This document shows, one piece after another, positions 6,990-6,995 of a DNA stretch of 6,995 nt. Where the stretch lies: assembly GCA_946412445.1 (NCBI GenBank), contig CAMKHH010000058.1, positions 1 to 6,995 of the forward strand. Reading direction: 5' to 3'. Both the position numbers and the translations under genes were made by a program. Below the pieces are notes generated by a model. The model was not told the DNA's origin and ran no database searches. It saw nothing but the letters and a program-made list of their open reading frames with translations. How positions within the stretch are numbered: position 1 is the first letter of the stretch; each line of letters begins with the position of its first letter. The DNA is from an uncultured Eubacterium sp. GTDB lineage: Bacteria > Bacillota > Clostridia > Lachnospirales > Lachnospiraceae.

Positions 6990-6995
6990 CTGCAG

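Larger units (their letters stand above)
6840..6995. other. AT-rich region upstream of gltB
   Basis: The only sizeable non-coding stretch, 156 bases and very AT-rich. It holds the gltB ribosome binding site, the predicted promoter and two small palindromes. I see no intrinsic terminator of an upstream gene, no tRNA and no start of a divergent gene such as a gltC-like regulator before the window ends. Confidence 0.6.

Noticed and set aside
1..6995. Mobile element, CRISPR array, tRNA/rRNA, riboswitch or novel defence system
   Set aside because: Three conserved metabolic genes occupy nearly all of the window; no transposase, array-like repeats, clover-leaf sequence or unexplained long stretch was seen.

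Overview
The window carries a compact nitrogen-assimilation operon, entirely on the minus strand, transcribed from the right edge towards the left: gltB (glutamate synthase large subunit), gltD (glutamate synthase small subunit) and the first 251 codons of glnA (type I glutamine synthetase), which runs off the left edge. Gene content, moderate-to-low GC, strong AGGAGG-like ribosome binding sites and the clostridial flavour of all three proteins (for example GPECEFFLF in GlnA, and the Cys-rich GltD N-terminus with an insert between its third and fourth cysteines) suggest a Firmicute of class Clostridia, probably close to Lachnospiraceae. That placement comes from remembered family sequences, not from a search.

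Layout, in the direction of transcription: 6995-6840 is a 156-base AT-rich upstream region with a good sigma-A-type promoter (TTTACA, 17-base spacer, TATAGT) and two small inverted repeats further upstream. 6839-2304 is gltB. A 16-base gap holding the gltD ribosome binding site follows. 2287-803 is gltD. A 49-base gap with a ribosome binding site and no visible terminator follows. 753-1 is the 5' part of glnA. No other gene is supported, and no gene-free stretch exceeds 156 bases.

Together the genes encode the whole GS-GOGAT cycle. GlnA makes glutamine from glutamate, ammonium and ATP. GltBD transfers the glutamine amide nitrogen to 2-oxoglutarate using NADPH electrons, giving two glutamates, one of which returns to GlnA. 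Catalytic and cofactor residues are intact in GltB and GltD, and in the visible part of GlnA.

I see no mobile element, CRISPR array, tRNA, rRNA, riboswitch or unknown system; this is core metabolism. The points most worth a second look are the linkage of glnA to gltBD, two local departures from the usual type I sequence in GlnA (one at the position of the Bacillus subtilis feedback-inhibition arginine), and a 12-base direct repeat spanning the glnA start codon.
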